NCBI RefSeq assembly: GCF_024160145.1
Contig: NZ_JAMYWQ010000003.1
Coordinates: 124,001 to 188,000 of the forward strand
Reading direction: 5' to 3'
Source of the DNA: Serratia nevei
Lineage (GTDB): Bacteria; Pseudomonadota; Gammaproteobacteria; Enterobacterales; Enterobacteriaceae
Length of the DNA stretch: 64,000 nt
Below, piece after piece: positions 51,542-60,157 of this stretch. The position numbers and the translations under genes were made by a program. Within the stretch, counting starts at the first letter, position 1; each line of letters starts with the position of its first letter. The notes beneath the pieces were generated by a model. That model was given only the letters and a program-made list of their open reading frames with translations, made no database searches and was not told the DNA's origin.

Positions 51542-52726
51542 ATGCTGAATCATAAAGATAAACCTGCATCATCCCCGTGGCCGGCGATCTTCTCGCTGAC
51601 GGTCGCCTGTTTTGTCATGGTCACCACCGAGTTTCTGCCGATTGGCCTGCTGACCAACATCGCCCCCTCGCTCGGCGTCAGCACCGGGACCGCCGGGCTG
51701 ATGGTCACTATGCCCGGCATCGTGGCGGCGGTGGCCGCCCCCGCATTGAGCCTGATTTCCGGCCGTCTGGATCGACGCTTGCTGATGCTGGGGCTGTCGC
51801 TGCTGCTGATCGTCTCCAATCTGGTGGCGGCGCTGGCCGTCAACTTCCCGATGATGCTGCTGGGCCGCGTGCTGCTGGGCATCTGCGTCGGCGGTTTCTG
51901 GTCGTTCGCCGCCAACTACGGCCGTCATCTGGTGCCGGAAGCCAGCCAGGGCCGCGCCACCGCGCTGATCCTCAGCGGCGTCTCGGTCGGCGCAGTGTGC
52001 GGCGTGCCGGCGGGAGCGCTGATCGGCGATCTGCTCGGCTGGCGCGCCGCCTTCTTCGGCGGCGCGGCGCTGGCGATCGGCGTGCTGCTGGCGCAGCTGC
52101 GCTTGCTGACCTCGGTGCCGCCCTCCCGGCCGGTTACGGCGCGCGATTTGGTGCTGCCGCTGCGCCTGCCGATGGCGCGCATCGGTCTGATCGCCATCGT
52201 GCTGTTGTTCATCGGCCACTTCGCCGCCTACACCTACCTGCGGCCCCTGCTGCAACAGGTATTCGTGCTCAGCCCGTCGGCGATCTCGCTTCAGCTGTTG
52301 GCCTACGGGGCCATCGGCCTGCTGGGTACGTTCCTTGGCGAGCGTCTTGGGGAGTACAGCCTGCGCGCCACCTTTATCCTGATCGCCGCCATGCTGGCAG
52401 CCATCCTCATCGTCTCGCCGCTGCTCAGCGGCCTCGGCGGCGCCACGCTGCTGGTGATGGTCTGGGGATTGGCCTTTGGCGCCGTGCCGGTATGCGCCAC
52501 CAACTGGATGTTCACCGCGGTGCCGCAGGCGCCGGAAGCCGGCCAGGCGCTGCTGGTGTGCGTCGTGCAGATCGCGCTGGCCTCGGGCGCGTTGCTGGGC
52601 GGCGAGGTAGTGGACTGGCAGGGCGTCAGCAGCGCCATGCTGTTCGGCGGCGCGCTGATCCTCTCCGCCACGTTGGTGTTCGGCCTCAGCTTGCGCTCCG
52701 GCGCGATTGGCGCTAAACAGTGTTAA
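51542..52726 (+). CDS. MFS exporter (DHA1 family, NepI/SotB-like)
   Basis: A 394-residue major facilitator with twelve predicted spans. 'VTTEFLPIGLLTNIAPSLGVSTGTAGLMVTMPGIVAAVAAP' and 'GRVLLGICVGGFWSFAANYGRHLVP' are typical of the sugar/nucleoside/drug exporter branch (SotB, NepI, AraJ). The start at 51542 (MLNHKDKPASS) follows GAGCGG; the frame is open upstream to 51344 without support. A LysR gene follows on the same strand. Substrate unknown; efflux of purine nucleosides or drugs is possible. Confidence 0.87.
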   Translation: MLNHKDKPASSPWPAIFSLTVACFVMVTTEFLPIGLLTNIAPSLGVSTGTAGLMVTMPGIVAAVAAPALSLISGRLDRRLLMLGLSLLLIVSNLVAALAVNFPMMLLGRVLLGICVGGFWSFAANYGRHLVPEASQGRATALILSGVSVGAVCGVPAGALIGDLLGWRAAFFGGAALAIGVLLAQLRLLTSVPPSRPVTARDLVLPLRLPMARIGLIAIVLLFIGHFAAYTYLRPLLQQVFVLSPSAISLQLLAYGAIGLLGTFLGERLGEYSLRATFILIAAMLAAILIVSPLLSGLGGATLLVMVWGLAFGAVPVCATNWMFTAVPQAPEAGQALLVCVVQIALASGALLGGEVVDWQGVSSAMLFGGALILSATLVFGLSLRSGAIGAKQC

Positions 52727-52785
52727 TCCTTATTTATCCGCAGAAACGCGCCCCGGCCGCCGCCGGGACGTTGTGCTGAGAGCCT

Positions 52786-53679
52786 ATGGATCATCATTTA
52801 CTCGCCATCCGGGTGTTCAACCGCGTAGTAGAAACCGGCGGCTTCACCCGCGCCGCCGATTCGCTGGGCATGCCGAAGGCCACGGTCACCAAGCTGATCC
52901 AGAATCTGGAGGATCACCTGCAGACCAAGCTGTTTCAGCGCACCACCCGCAGCGTGTCGGTCACCCGCGAAGGCGAATGCTATTACCAGAATACGGTGAA
53001 ATGGCTGGCGGATTTGGAGCAGGTGGAAGGCTGCCTGACCGAATCGCAAAGCTCTCCGCAGGGCGTGCTGCGCATCGACACCGGCGGCGGCACCGCACGC
53101 CGGCTGCTGTTGCCCGCCCTGCCCGATTTTCTGGCGCGCTACCCGCAAATACAGATCGATCTGAGCGTCGGCGACCGCGTGATCGATCTCATTAGCGACA
53201 GCACCGACTGCGTGATCCGCAGCGGCCCGCTGGCCGATTCCAGCCTGATCGCCCGCCGCCTGTTCGATCTGGACTGGGTAAGCTGCGCGACCCCGGCCTA
53301 CCTGGCATGCCACGGCACCCCCCACCACCCGTGCGATCTGGAGCAGGGTTTTCCGATGGTGCACTATCGCCATCCGGTCAACGACCGCATCCATCCGCAA
53401 CGCTATGTCGAGCGCGGCAAAGAGATCGCCATCCAGCAACGCTATCCGGTCAGCATCAACGAAGGCAACGCGCTGCTGGCGGCGAGCCTGGCCGGGTTGG
53501 GCATCATCCAGACCTATCGCTTTATGGCGCAGCCGCACCTCGACAGCGGTGAGCTGGTCAGCCTGCTGCACGACTGGCAGCCGCCGCCGGAGCAGATGTA
53601 CGTGGTTTACCCTTCCAACCGCCACCTCAGCGGCAAGCTGCGGGCGTTTATCGACTGGGCGGTGGAGACATTTCATTAA
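52786..53679 (+). CDS. LysR-family regulator (CrgA/AaeR-like)
   Basis: A 297-residue LysR protein. The wHTH reads 'AIRVFNRVVETGGFTRAADSLGMPKATVTKLIQNLEDHLQTKLFQRTTRSVSVTREG'; the effector domain starts 'GVLRIDTGGGTARRLLLPALPDFLARYPQIQIDLSVGDRVIDLISDSTDCVIRSG', typical of the large CrgA-like clade. It lies 59 bases after the MFS gene in the same direction, so it may regulate that exporter. Confidence 0.88.
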   Translation: MDHHLLAIRVFNRVVETGGFTRAADSLGMPKATVTKLIQNLEDHLQTKLFQRTTRSVSVTREGECYYQNTVKWLADLEQVEGCLTESQSSPQGVLRIDTGGGTARRLLLPALPDFLARYPQIQIDLSVGDRVIDLISDSTDCVIRSGPLADSSLIARRLFDLDWVSCATPAYLACHGTPHHPCDLEQGFPMVHYRHPVNDRIHPQRYVERGKEIAIQQRYPVSINEGNALLAASLAGLGIIQTYRFMAQPHLDSGELVSLLHDWQPPPEQMYVVYPSNRHLSGKLRAFIDWAVETFH

Positions 53680-53732
53680 CCGCTCTCGCCGGCTATAGTG
53701 GCTTATCTTCCGGGCAACGAAATGGTCGCACC

Positions 53733-54194
53733 ATGCGTATCGAACCTTTGCCGGCACATCGCCGGCGTATTGACGAACTGGCCGAGTTACTGCATCAGGA
53801 ATGGGGCGCCTTTGCGCAATGGAGCAGCCGCGACACCATCAGCCAGCGTCTGGCCGAACGCTGCGCGCCCGGGCAGCGGGGCGTCGTGCTGTTGGCGCTG
53901 TCGCCGCAACAACAGATTCTCGGTACCGCCAGCCTGACGTTGTATGAACTGGCGGATAAACCGGAGCGCCAATACTGGCTGAGCGAAGTCTTCACTCACC
54001 CGCAGCACCGCGGCCAAGGCATTGCCCGTCGCCTGATTGCACGCTGCGTCGAACACGGCCGGGCCCAAGGCATAGACGAACTCTATTTGTACACGCCCGA
54101 TCAGCAGGCGCTGTATCAGAAACTCGGCTGGCGCTCGCTGGAGCAACGCCAGATCGCCGGCGAAGCCGTCACGGTGATGAGCCGCACGTTGTAG
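53733..54194 (+). CDS. GNAT family N-acetyltransferase
   Basis: A 153-residue acetyltransferase with motif A 'YWLSEVFTHPQHRGQGIARRLIARCVEHGRAQGIDELYLYTPDQQALYQKLGW' (about 82-134). The N-terminus (MRIEPLPAHRRRIDELAELLHQEWG) is of the kind seen in small-molecule GNATs. A conventional ribosome site is not obvious. Substrate unknown. Confidence 0.86.
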   Translation: MRIEPLPAHRRRIDELAELLHQEWGAFAQWSSRDTISQRLAERCAPGQRGVVLLALSPQQQILGTASLTLYELADKPERQYWLSEVFTHPQHRGQGIARRLIARCVEHGRAQGIDELYLYTPDQQALYQKLGWRSLEQRQIAGEAVTVMSRTL

Positions 54195-54248
54195 CCGCAC
54201 GCAGTGTGTTATTATTTGCCGCATAGTGATTCACGACGGACGACCACC

Positions 54249-54590
54249 ATGGCCTATATCCCCAAAAACTATGCGAAGCTGGAAACCGGCTACCGCGAAA
54301 AAGCGCTGAAACTGTTCCCTTGGGTGTGCGGGCGCTGCTCGCGCGAGTTCGTTTATTCCAACCTGCGCGAACTGACGGTGCACCACATCGATCACGATCA
54401 CAGCAACAACCCGGAAGACGGCAGCAACTGGGAAATGCTGTGCCTGTATTGCCACGACCACGAGCACTCGAAATACACCGAGGCCGATCAATACGGTTCG
54501 ACGGTGGTGGCCGGTGAAGACGCGCAGAAAGATGTCGGCGTCGCCACCCACAACCCGTTCGCCAACCTGAAGGCGATGATGAAGAAATAA
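54249..54590 (+). CDS. yajD: HNH endonuclease-fold protein YajD
   Basis: A 113-residue HNH protein matching E. coli YajD: MAYIPKNYAKLETGYREKAL, zinc-knuckle CGRC, 'LTVHHIDHDHSNNPEDGSNWEMLCLYCHDHEHSKY'. The His pair, Asn and second CxxC complete the HNH fold. The ATG at 54249 is chosen over 54204 by similarity. Nuclease activity in vivo is unproven. It is followed by the repeat-rich region of the ParA module. Confidence 0.9.
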   Translation: MAYIPKNYAKLETGYREKALKLFPWVCGRCSREFVYSNLRELTVHHIDHDHSNNPEDGSNWEMLCLYCHDHEHSKYTEADQYGSTVVAGEDAQKDVGVATHNPFANLKAMMKK

Positions 54591-54600
54591 TGTCGGCAAC

Positions 54601-54629
54601 AGCTTAATAAGTAACTAACTTATTAAGCT
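54601..54629. repeat. long inverted repeat, first motif pair of the ParA module
   Basis: Perfect 12-base arms AGCTTAATAAGT (54601-54612) and ACTTATTAAGCT (54618-54629) with a 5-base spacer, 10 bases after the yajD stop. Each arm contains CTTAATAAGT, which recurs before parA at 54820-54848. No T-run follows, so it is more likely a protein-binding site than a terminator. Confidence 0.6.
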
Positions 54630-54819
54630 GTCAAATTAATAAAACCCGCCACCGCATCGCCATTTCCCAGAGAATTCCTACTTACCCATCCGGCCCATGC
54701 ACCGCAAAATAAGCTGCGTAGTTAACGACATACTGGCTTGGCAAGCCGCCGCAGTTGGTGCATATTGTTCGCGAGTTGTTGTTGTTAACCTGTTTGATTA
54801 TCAACCTAACAAGCACATT

Positions 54820-54848
54820 AACTTAATAAGTTATCAGCTTAATAACTT
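54820..54848. promoter_or_regulatory. repeat pair before the ParA gene (operator or centromere-like)
   Basis: AACTTAATAAGTT (54820-54832) is a perfect palindrome on a central A, and AGCTTAATAACTT (54836-54848) is a near copy. They end 13 bases before the ParA ATG. With the pair at 54601-54629 there are four copies of a CTTAATAA(G/C)TT motif within 250 bases, as expected for a site bound by the ribbon-helix-helix partner. Confidence 0.6.
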
Positions 54849-54861
54849 GAGAGATGGCAGC

Positions 54862-55497
54862 ATGATTGTTCTGATTGGCTCGCAAAAAGGCGGCGTCGGC
54901 AAATCGACGAAAGCGGTGAATATCGCCGGGTATCTGATTCTCAAGCAAGGCAAGACGGCGATCATCGTCGACGCCGACGACCAGAAATCGATCATGACCT
55001 GGTACAACGACCGTCAGAATGTCGAAGGGCTGCCGCACATTCCGGTGGTGGCCGCCTCGGGCAAAATCAAGGAAACGCTGCTGGAGCTCGATCGCCATTA
55101 CGACTACGTGATCGTCGACACCGCCGGCCGCGACAGCGCCGAATTGCGTTCCGGGCTGCTGGCCGCCGATCTGTTCCTCTCGCCGCTGCGCCCTTCGCAA
55201 ATGGATCTCGACACCGTCGGCTATCTGTCGGAGATGTTCTCCACCGCGCAGGAATATAACGAGAAGGTCAAAGGCTACATCGTGCTGAACATGTGCCCGA
55301 CCAATATCTTCATCAATGAAGCCAACGAAGCGGCGCAGGTGCTGAGCGAATACCCGGAGTTCACGCTGGTGAGCCACCGCCTGTGCGACCGCAAGATTTA
55401 CCGCGACGCCTGGGGCGAAGCCATCACCGTGCATGAGGCGAACAACGAAAAGGCGCAGACCGAAATTGAATGTCTGGTGAAAGAGGTGATCCTGTGA
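54862..55497 (+). CDS. ParA-family ATPase (orphan partition-type)
   Basis: A 211-residue small ParA/MinD ATPase, like plasmid ParA type Ib or VirC1. The deviant Walker A is IGSQKGGVGKSTKAVNIA, the A' motif AIIVDADDQKSIMTW, Walker B DYVIVDTAGRDSAEL. It lacks the N-terminal DNA-binding domain of large ParAs. The ATG at 54862 gives MIVLIGSQKGG; upstream in-frame codons to 54697 are not conserved in type. It overlaps the RHH gene by 4 bases. It may position a protein complex or be a relic of a plasmid or ICE. Confidence 0.88.
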   Translation: MIVLIGSQKGGVGKSTKAVNIAGYLILKQGKTAIIVDADDQKSIMTWYNDRQNVEGLPHIPVVAASGKIKETLLELDRHYDYVIVDTAGRDSAELRSGLLAADLFLSPLRPSQMDLDTVGYLSEMFSTAQEYNEKVKGYIVLNMCPTNIFINEANEAAQVLSEYPEFTLVSHRLCDRKIYRDAWGEAITVHEANNEKAQTEIECLVKEVIL

Positions 55498-55796
55498 AGA
55501 AACGCACCCCCACCCACCGCATGTCGGAAGACGAATTCATCAACAGCGCCACCTCGCACACGCTGCCGGTGGCGGCGCCCGCGCCGGAAGCCAAACCGGC
55601 CGGCCGCAAGCGCACCTACAAGGCGATCTCCGTCAGCCTGACGGACAACCACATTGACGCCGTCGATGAGGTGATCGTCCAGGCGGCACGCAGCGGCATC
55701 GTGCGTATCACCCGCTCCGACATCATCAAGCTGGCGATCGACGGGCTGGCGGAGAAAAACGAAGCGCAGCTGCTGGAACTGCTGAAGAAACTCTGA
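55494..55796 (+). CDS. ribbon-helix-helix DNA-binding partner of ParA
   Basis: A 100-residue protein starting with GTG at 55494, overlapping the parA stop (GTGA). Residues ~45-100 form a likely RHH fold ('YKAISVSLTDNHIDAVDEVIVQAARSGIVRITRSDIIKLAIDGLAEKNEAQLLELLKKL'); residues 1-44 are a basic, Ala/Pro-rich flexible tail of the kind that stimulates ParA ATPase. This is the layout of type Ib ParB/ParG-like adaptors. Probable ligand: the CTTAATAAGTT motifs upstream. Confidence 0.8.
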   Translation: MKKRTPTHRMSEDEFINSATSHTLPVAAPAPEAKPAGRKRTYKAISVSLTDNHIDAVDEVIVQAARSGIVRITRSDIIKLAIDGLAEKNEAQLLELLKKL

Positions 55797-55843
55797 CCGC
55801 ACGGCAACCGCCGGCCAAGGCAGCCGGCGAGTTGTCATCATCT

Positions 55844-56599
55844 TCAGTTCCCCGCCACTGCGCATTGGTAGTCCTGAATTTCACCGGCCGAGCCCAGGTT
55901 CAGATCGGTCAGCTTCAAACGGTTTGCCAACAACAGCATCTCGCCCTGCGGGCTGACCGCCAGCGCCAGGCCATAATTAGCCATACTGTCGCCCTGCTCA
56001 CTCACATAGTTTTGCAGCAAACGGAACGGGTCTTCTTTCGTTAAATCAGTACCCGCCAATTTTCTGGCCAGATATTGATGGCCAACCAATTTTACCGCCA
56101 GCGGCCGCCATTGCTGGTCTAATTGCTGCACCTGTTCCCCCAGTGCGTTATAGACATCCTGACGCAGGCAGGCAACGTGAATATGCAGTTGATTCTGAGA
56201 ACGGCCATATTTCGAATTGATCGCCAGAGAAACCCACGCGTCTTTTAACGGTTTACCCAGCTCGCCGGATATATGTTCGCGGTTATTCCAGGCCTGGGCG
56301 AAATAAGGCGGCGCCTGCTCCGTCTGCAATACCGGGCTCTCGATGCCGCTGACCTTGTCGGTTGGCATCACCAGATCGTGGTAAGGGCCTTTGTTGTCCT
56401 TAAACAGCACATAACCTTCGGTTAAATCGACCTTTAGGCAGGGCGCCGGATCGTTGTTCTGCTGCTGATTGGGCACGCACTGTTGGCTGACTATCTGCCA
56501 CAGCGCATTGGGGTTGCCGCGCCCGAAGAACCACCACAGCACCACGGCCAGCAGCAAAATGACAAGCAAAATAATTAATAGTCTGAAAAGCCTTTTCAT
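55844..56599 (-). CDS. cdh: CDP-diacylglycerol pyrophosphatase Cdh
   Basis: A 251-residue membrane-anchored enzyme with one N-terminal span (about 5-26). It matches E. coli Cdh: 'LWQIVSQQCVPNQQQNNDPAPC', 'GYVLFKDNKGPYHDLVMPT', 'SLAINSKYGRSQNQLHIHVACLR' (HIT-like His motif), 'GEIQDYQC'. It hydrolyses CDP-diacylglycerol to phosphatidate and CMP at the periplasmic face. Single gene. Confidence 0.92.
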   Translation of the reverse strand: MKRLFRLLIILLVILLLAVVLWWFFGRGNPNALWQIVSQQCVPNQQQNNDPAPCLKVDLTEGYVLFKDNKGPYHDLVMPTDKVSGIESPVLQTEQAPPYFAQAWNNREHISGELGKPLKDAWVSLAINSKYGRSQNQLHIHVACLRQDVYNALGEQVQQLDQQWRPLAVKLVGHQYLARKLAGTDLTKEDPFRLLQNYVSEQGDSMANYGLALAVSPQGEMLLLANRLKLTDLNLGSAGEIQDYQCAVAGN

Positions 56600-56827
56600 C
56601 GCGACGTCCTGTTTATCTATTCGATACCGAAAGGAACATCAGCATAAACCAAGGTTTTTGTGTCGACCAGAATATTATCCTTAATGTCACCTTTCATTGA
56701 CTTCTTGTTATCAAAACAAATTAAAAATAAGCGCGCGCCTGAGTAATTTAAGGTAAATTAATACCGCGAGTTGAATATGAGTGTGATATAAGCAGCCGGG
56801 AATATCTTTATATAAGGAACCGATAAG
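56600..56827. other. intergenic region between cdh and the hydrolase gene
   Basis: About 230 AT-rich bases containing divergent promoters for cdh (minus) and the alpha/beta hydrolase (plus). 'TATAAGCAG' near 56787 is a possible -10 for the latter. No other signal seen. Confidence 0.35.
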
Positions 56828-57637
56828 ATGCCAACGATGGGCAAATCCCTGCATTACCTCGACGTGGGTTCAGGTTTTCCGTTGCTGTTGGGCCACAGCT
56901 ATTTGTTCGATCTGAACATGTGGGCGCCGCAGTTTGAAGCGCTGGCTAAACGCTACCGTCTGATCGTGCCGGATCTCTGGGGCCACGGCGACTCACCGGC
57001 GCTGCCGGCCGGGCGAAACAGCCTGTCGGATATCGCCGCCGATCATTTGGCGCTGATGGATCATTTGGATATTGAAGAATTCGGTATCGTCGGCCTGTCC
57101 GTCGGTGGTATGTGGGGCGCCGAGCTGGCAGCACTGGCGCCGGAGCGGGTCAAGGTGCTGGCGCTGATGGACAGCTACCTGGGCGACGAAACGCCGGAGG
57201 CGCGGCAGCGCTATATGGGCATGCTGGCCGACGTTGAACAGGCCGGCGCCATCACTTCGCCACTGCTGGAATATATCGCCGCGCAGTTCTATTCCGACGA
57301 AGTGCCCGATGCGTTGTCACAGCCATTGCTGGCCCATCTGCAGAGCCTGCCCGCCGATCGCCTGCGCGAGAGCATCGTGCCGCTGGGCCGGATGATCTTC
57401 GGCCGCCCCGACAAGCTGGCGCTGCTGGAAAAAGTCACCGCCGCCTGCATCGTCATCACCGGCGCACAGGATAAGCCGCGCCCGCCGGCGGAAGGCCAGC
57501 GCATGGCGGATCTTCTCGGCTGTCGGCACGTACAGATCCCCAACGCCGGGCACATCAGCAACAAGGAAAACCCGACGGCGGTCAACGAAACGCTGCTGGC
57601 GTTTCTGGCTGAAAACACCACCCCGCTGTTCTGGTAA
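56828..57637 (+). CDS. alpha/beta fold hydrolase
   Basis: A 269-residue soluble hydrolase. Oxyanion region 'GFPLLLGHSYLFDLNMW', nucleophile elbow VGLSVGGMWG (Ser about 97), acid Asp probably in VITGAQDKPRPP, and catalytic His in NAGHISNKENP. The overall pattern is of the epoxide hydrolase/lactonase/3-oxoadipate enol-lactonase-like branch. AAGGAACC precedes the ATG. Substrate unknown. Convergent with the molybdate operon. Confidence 0.87.
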   Translation: MPTMGKSLHYLDVGSGFPLLLGHSYLFDLNMWAPQFEALAKRYRLIVPDLWGHGDSPALPAGRNSLSDIAADHLALMDHLDIEEFGIVGLSVGGMWGAELAALAPERVKVLALMDSYLGDETPEARQRYMGMLADVEQAGAITSPLLEYIAAQFYSDEVPDALSQPLLAHLQSLPADRLRESIVPLGRMIFGRPDKLALLEKVTAACIVITGAQDKPRPPAEGQRMADLLGCRHVQIPNAGHISNKENPTAVNETLLAFLAENTTPLFW

Positions 57638-57665
57638 GATTCTCCGGGCCGCCTGGCCCGGCGAG

Positions 57666-58394
57666 TCATTCCGTGCGCCGCATAAATCCGTGCCGGCTCA
57701 GGATTTCCTGCCCCTGTTCGCTCAAGATAAATGCGGCCAACCGCTGTGCGCCGTCCTCCAACAGGCATAAACCGTAATCCGCCTCAATGTCCAGCGGCGG
57801 CAGCAACGGCCGCACCGCCAACGCAGGGTAAACCGCCAACGCCGGAGCATAGCTGGCGTAGCCGAGAAAAATATCCGCCTGCCCGCCGGCGATCAGATAC
57901 TCCGCCGCCAGCCGGCCCGCCGGCACCGGCGCGGAGTCGATGCCGCCCACTAACGGCAGCGCCCGGCGGCGCAACGCTTCCCCTTGCCCCGGCCAGTATT
58001 GCTCACAGCGCTCGAAAAGCCGCTGCGCATAATCGCCGGAGGGATCGGCCCCCGGCGTCGAGGTGGCAAGGCGCCAGCGCGGGTCGAACAGCACCTCCGG
58101 CAGCGGACGCCCGGTGAGCGCCGGCACGTTGCGTACCGTAGCGCAGAGCCGGTTACGCGCAAAAACCTGCACTGCGCCCGCCATCCCAAGATCCGCCAGC
58201 CTTTGCGGGTGCGCCAGGTTGGCCGAAGCGAACAGCTGTGGCCGCTCGCCGTTCTCTATCCGTTGGCGCAACAACCCCGCAGGGCCGAATTCCGCCGTGA
58301 CTTTTTGCCCGATGTGCCGCTGAAACGCCGACAGCAGCGGCGCAAACGCCAGCCGCAGGCTGCCGGCGGCAAACAGCAGGATATCACTCATCAT
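57666..58394 (-). CDS. ModA-like substrate-binding protein lacking a signal peptide
   Basis: A 242-residue type II solute-binding fold of the molybdate/tungstate class: 'LLFAAGSLRLAFAPLLSAFQ' and 'QKVTAEFGPAGLLRQRIENGERPQLFASANLAHPQRL' place the oxyanion-binding Ser residues, and 'GQADIFLGYASYA' is the late hinge strand. Unlike ModA or WtpA it begins directly at the fold (MMSDILLFAAGS), so it should stay in the cytoplasm unless a start is missed. Its start overlaps the ATPase gene by 11 bases. Last gene of the mol-like operon. Possible roles: intracellular oxyanion buffer or sensor. Confidence 0.8.
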   Translation of the reverse strand: MMSDILLFAAGSLRLAFAPLLSAFQRHIGQKVTAEFGPAGLLRQRIENGERPQLFASANLAHPQRLADLGMAGAVQVFARNRLCATVRNVPALTGRPLPEVLFDPRWRLATSTPGADPSGDYAQRLFERCEQYWPGQGEALRRRALPLVGGIDSAPVPAGRLAAEYLIAGGQADIFLGYASYAPALAVYPALAVRPLLPPLDIEADYGLCLLEDGAQRLAAFILSEQGQEILSRHGFMRRTE

Positions 58395-59163
58395 GTCGCT
58401 CCAGTTGGCTGCGATACAACGGCACCAGCGTGGCATAGCGGCGGCCCGCCACCGTCAGCGGCACCCGTTCGATAGCCAGTTCGAACAGGGGCGACAGAGA
58501 CTGCGCCGTTAACACCTCGCGGCAGGGCCCGAGCCGGCTGCGCCCTTCTTTGCCCAGCAATAAGGCCCGATCGGCCACCGCGTGGGCATGGTTCGGCTGG
58601 TGCGTGGAGAACACCACCGCCAACTGCTGCTCCCGTGCCAGGCGAGCCATCAGGCTCAACACCCGATCCTGGTAATGCAGATCCAGCGCCGAAGTCGGTT
58701 CATCCAGAATCAACACCTCGCAGCGCATCGCCAACGCGCGCGCGATCATCACCAACTGGCGCTGGCCGCCGGATAGGCTGCCGAATTCACGCGCAGCCAG
58801 CCCCTGCAAATCCAACGATTGCAACGCTTCTCTCGCCAGCCGATGGTCCTCGGCTGACGGTGAACGGAACAGGCCGACATGGCGCGCCCGCCCCATCAAT
58901 ACGATATCCAGCACCCGATAGGCGAACGGCGGCGCAAAGTGCTGCGGGACAAAGCCCATCTCACCGTGGCGCTCAATCTCGCCGGACTGCGGCGTCAGGC
59001 TGCCTAACAACAGCTGCAACAGCGTGCTCTTGCCGCGCCCATTCGGGCCCAATACCGCCAGCACCTCGCCGCGCCGCAGCTGTACATCCAGCCGTTGGAA
59101 CAGCGGTGCCCCGCCCGGCCAGGCGAAATGCACACCCCTGGCGGCCAATAAGGTGTCAGTCAT
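58384..59163 (-). CDS. molC: ABC transporter ATPase, FecE/MolC type
   Basis: A 259-residue ATPase. Walker A is VLGPNGRGKSTLLQLLLG, Q-loop 'MGFVPQHFAPPFAYRVLDIVLMGRARHVGLF', signature SLSGGQRQLVMIARAL, Walker B VLILDEPTSALDLHYQ, H-loop VVFSTHQPNHAHAVAD. This is the iron-siderophore/B12/MolC class. It overlaps the permease gene by 8 bases. Assigned to molybdate because the operon starts with a ModE box and ends with a ModA-like gene. Confidence 0.85.
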   Translation of the reverse strand: MTDTLLAARGVHFAWPGGAPLFQRLDVQLRRGEVLAVLGPNGRGKSTLLQLLLGSLTPQSGEIERHGEMGFVPQHFAPPFAYRVLDIVLMGRARHVGLFRSPSAEDHRLAREALQSLDLQGLAAREFGSLSGGQRQLVMIARALAMRCEVLILDEPTSALDLHYQDRVLSLMARLAREQQLAVVFSTHQPNHAHAVADRALLLGKEGRSRLGPCREVLTAQSLSPLFELAIERVPLTVAGRRYATLVPLYRSQLERHDE

Positions 59164-60157
59164 GCCAGCCTCTCACTTGCGCGCGGCGCAGCAGCAGCGC
59201 GAACAGCGGCGCGCCAATCAGCGCGGTCAGAATGCCCAGCGGGATTTCGCTGCTGCTCAGCGTGCGCGCCAAATCGTCGATCACCAACATGTACAGCGCG
59301 CCCAGGCAAAGCGCAGCCGGCAGCAGACGCCGATGATCCGGCCCCACCAGCCGCCTCGCCACGTGCGGGATCACCAGACCGACCCAACCGATGCTGCCGC
59401 TGACTGCCACCTGGGCCGCCACGATGGCGGCGCACAGCGTCAAAATCAGCCAGCGGGTGCGCTCAACGTTGATGCCCAATGCGCCGGCATCCTCATCGCC
59501 CAACGACAGCAGATTGATGCGCCAACGCAGCGCCAGCAGCAAGCCGCCGGCCGACAGCAAAGGCACAAACAGCATCAGCAGCTTTTGCCGATCGGCGGTG
59601 GCAAAGCTGCCGAGCAGCCAGAACACGATGCTCGGCAGTTTTTCTTCGGTATCCGCCAGATATTGCATCAGGCTGACGCAGGCGGAGAAGAAACCGCTGA
59701 GGATCACCCCCGCCAGTACCAAAGAGAGAATATTGCGCCGTGCAATCGCGCTGGTGAGAGTGAAAATCAGCAGCAGCGCCGCCATGCCGAAAACAAAAGC
59801 CGACAGCAACAGTGCCGCCAACGGCAGGCTGAGCAGAATAGCCAGCGTGCCGCCAAACGCCGCGCCGGAAGACACGCCGATGATATGCGGATCGACCAGC
59901 GGGTTGCGAAAGACGCCCTGCAAAGCCGCGCCGCACAGGGCCAGCGCCGCGCCGGCGCCCATCGCCAACAGCACCCGCGGCACGCGCACCCCCAGGATCA
60001 CCTGGCGTTGGATAGCATCGATGCCTGCATAATGCTGCCCGGTGAACGGCTCCAGCAAAATCATCAGGCTGTGCGTCATCGGCACCTGAAAGCGGCCAAC
60101 GCCGAGCGAAAACAGCGCGCAGCACAGCGTCAACAACGCCAGCCAGCCCAGCCTCAT
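59156..60157 (-). CDS. molB: ABC transporter permease, FecCD/MolB type
   Basis: A 333-residue permease with about ten membrane spans. FecCD signature segments: 'RVPRVLLAMGAGAALALCGAALQGVFRNPLVDPHIIGVSSGAAFGGTLAILL', 'LVLAGVILSGFFSA', 'GSIGWVGLVIPHVARRLVGPDHRRLLPAAL', 'EIPLGILTALIGAPLFALLLRR'. The ATG at 60157 overlaps the upstream gene by 4 bases (ATGA), which decides the start. H. influenzae MolB is the model for a FecCD-fold molybdate permease. Confidence 0.87.
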   Translation of the reverse strand: MRLGWLALLTLCCALFSLGVGRFQVPMTHSLMILLEPFTGQHYAGIDAIQRQVILGVRVPRVLLAMGAGAALALCGAALQGVFRNPLVDPHIIGVSSGAAFGGTLAILLSLPLAALLLSAFVFGMAALLLIFTLTSAIARRNILSLVLAGVILSGFFSACVSLMQYLADTEEKLPSIVFWLLGSFATADRQKLLMLFVPLLSAGGLLLALRWRINLLSLGDEDAGALGINVERTRWLILTLCAAIVAAQVAVSGSIGWVGLVIPHVARRLVGPDHRRLLPAALCLGALYMLVIDDLARTLSSSEIPLGILTALIGAPLFALLLRRAQVRGWHD

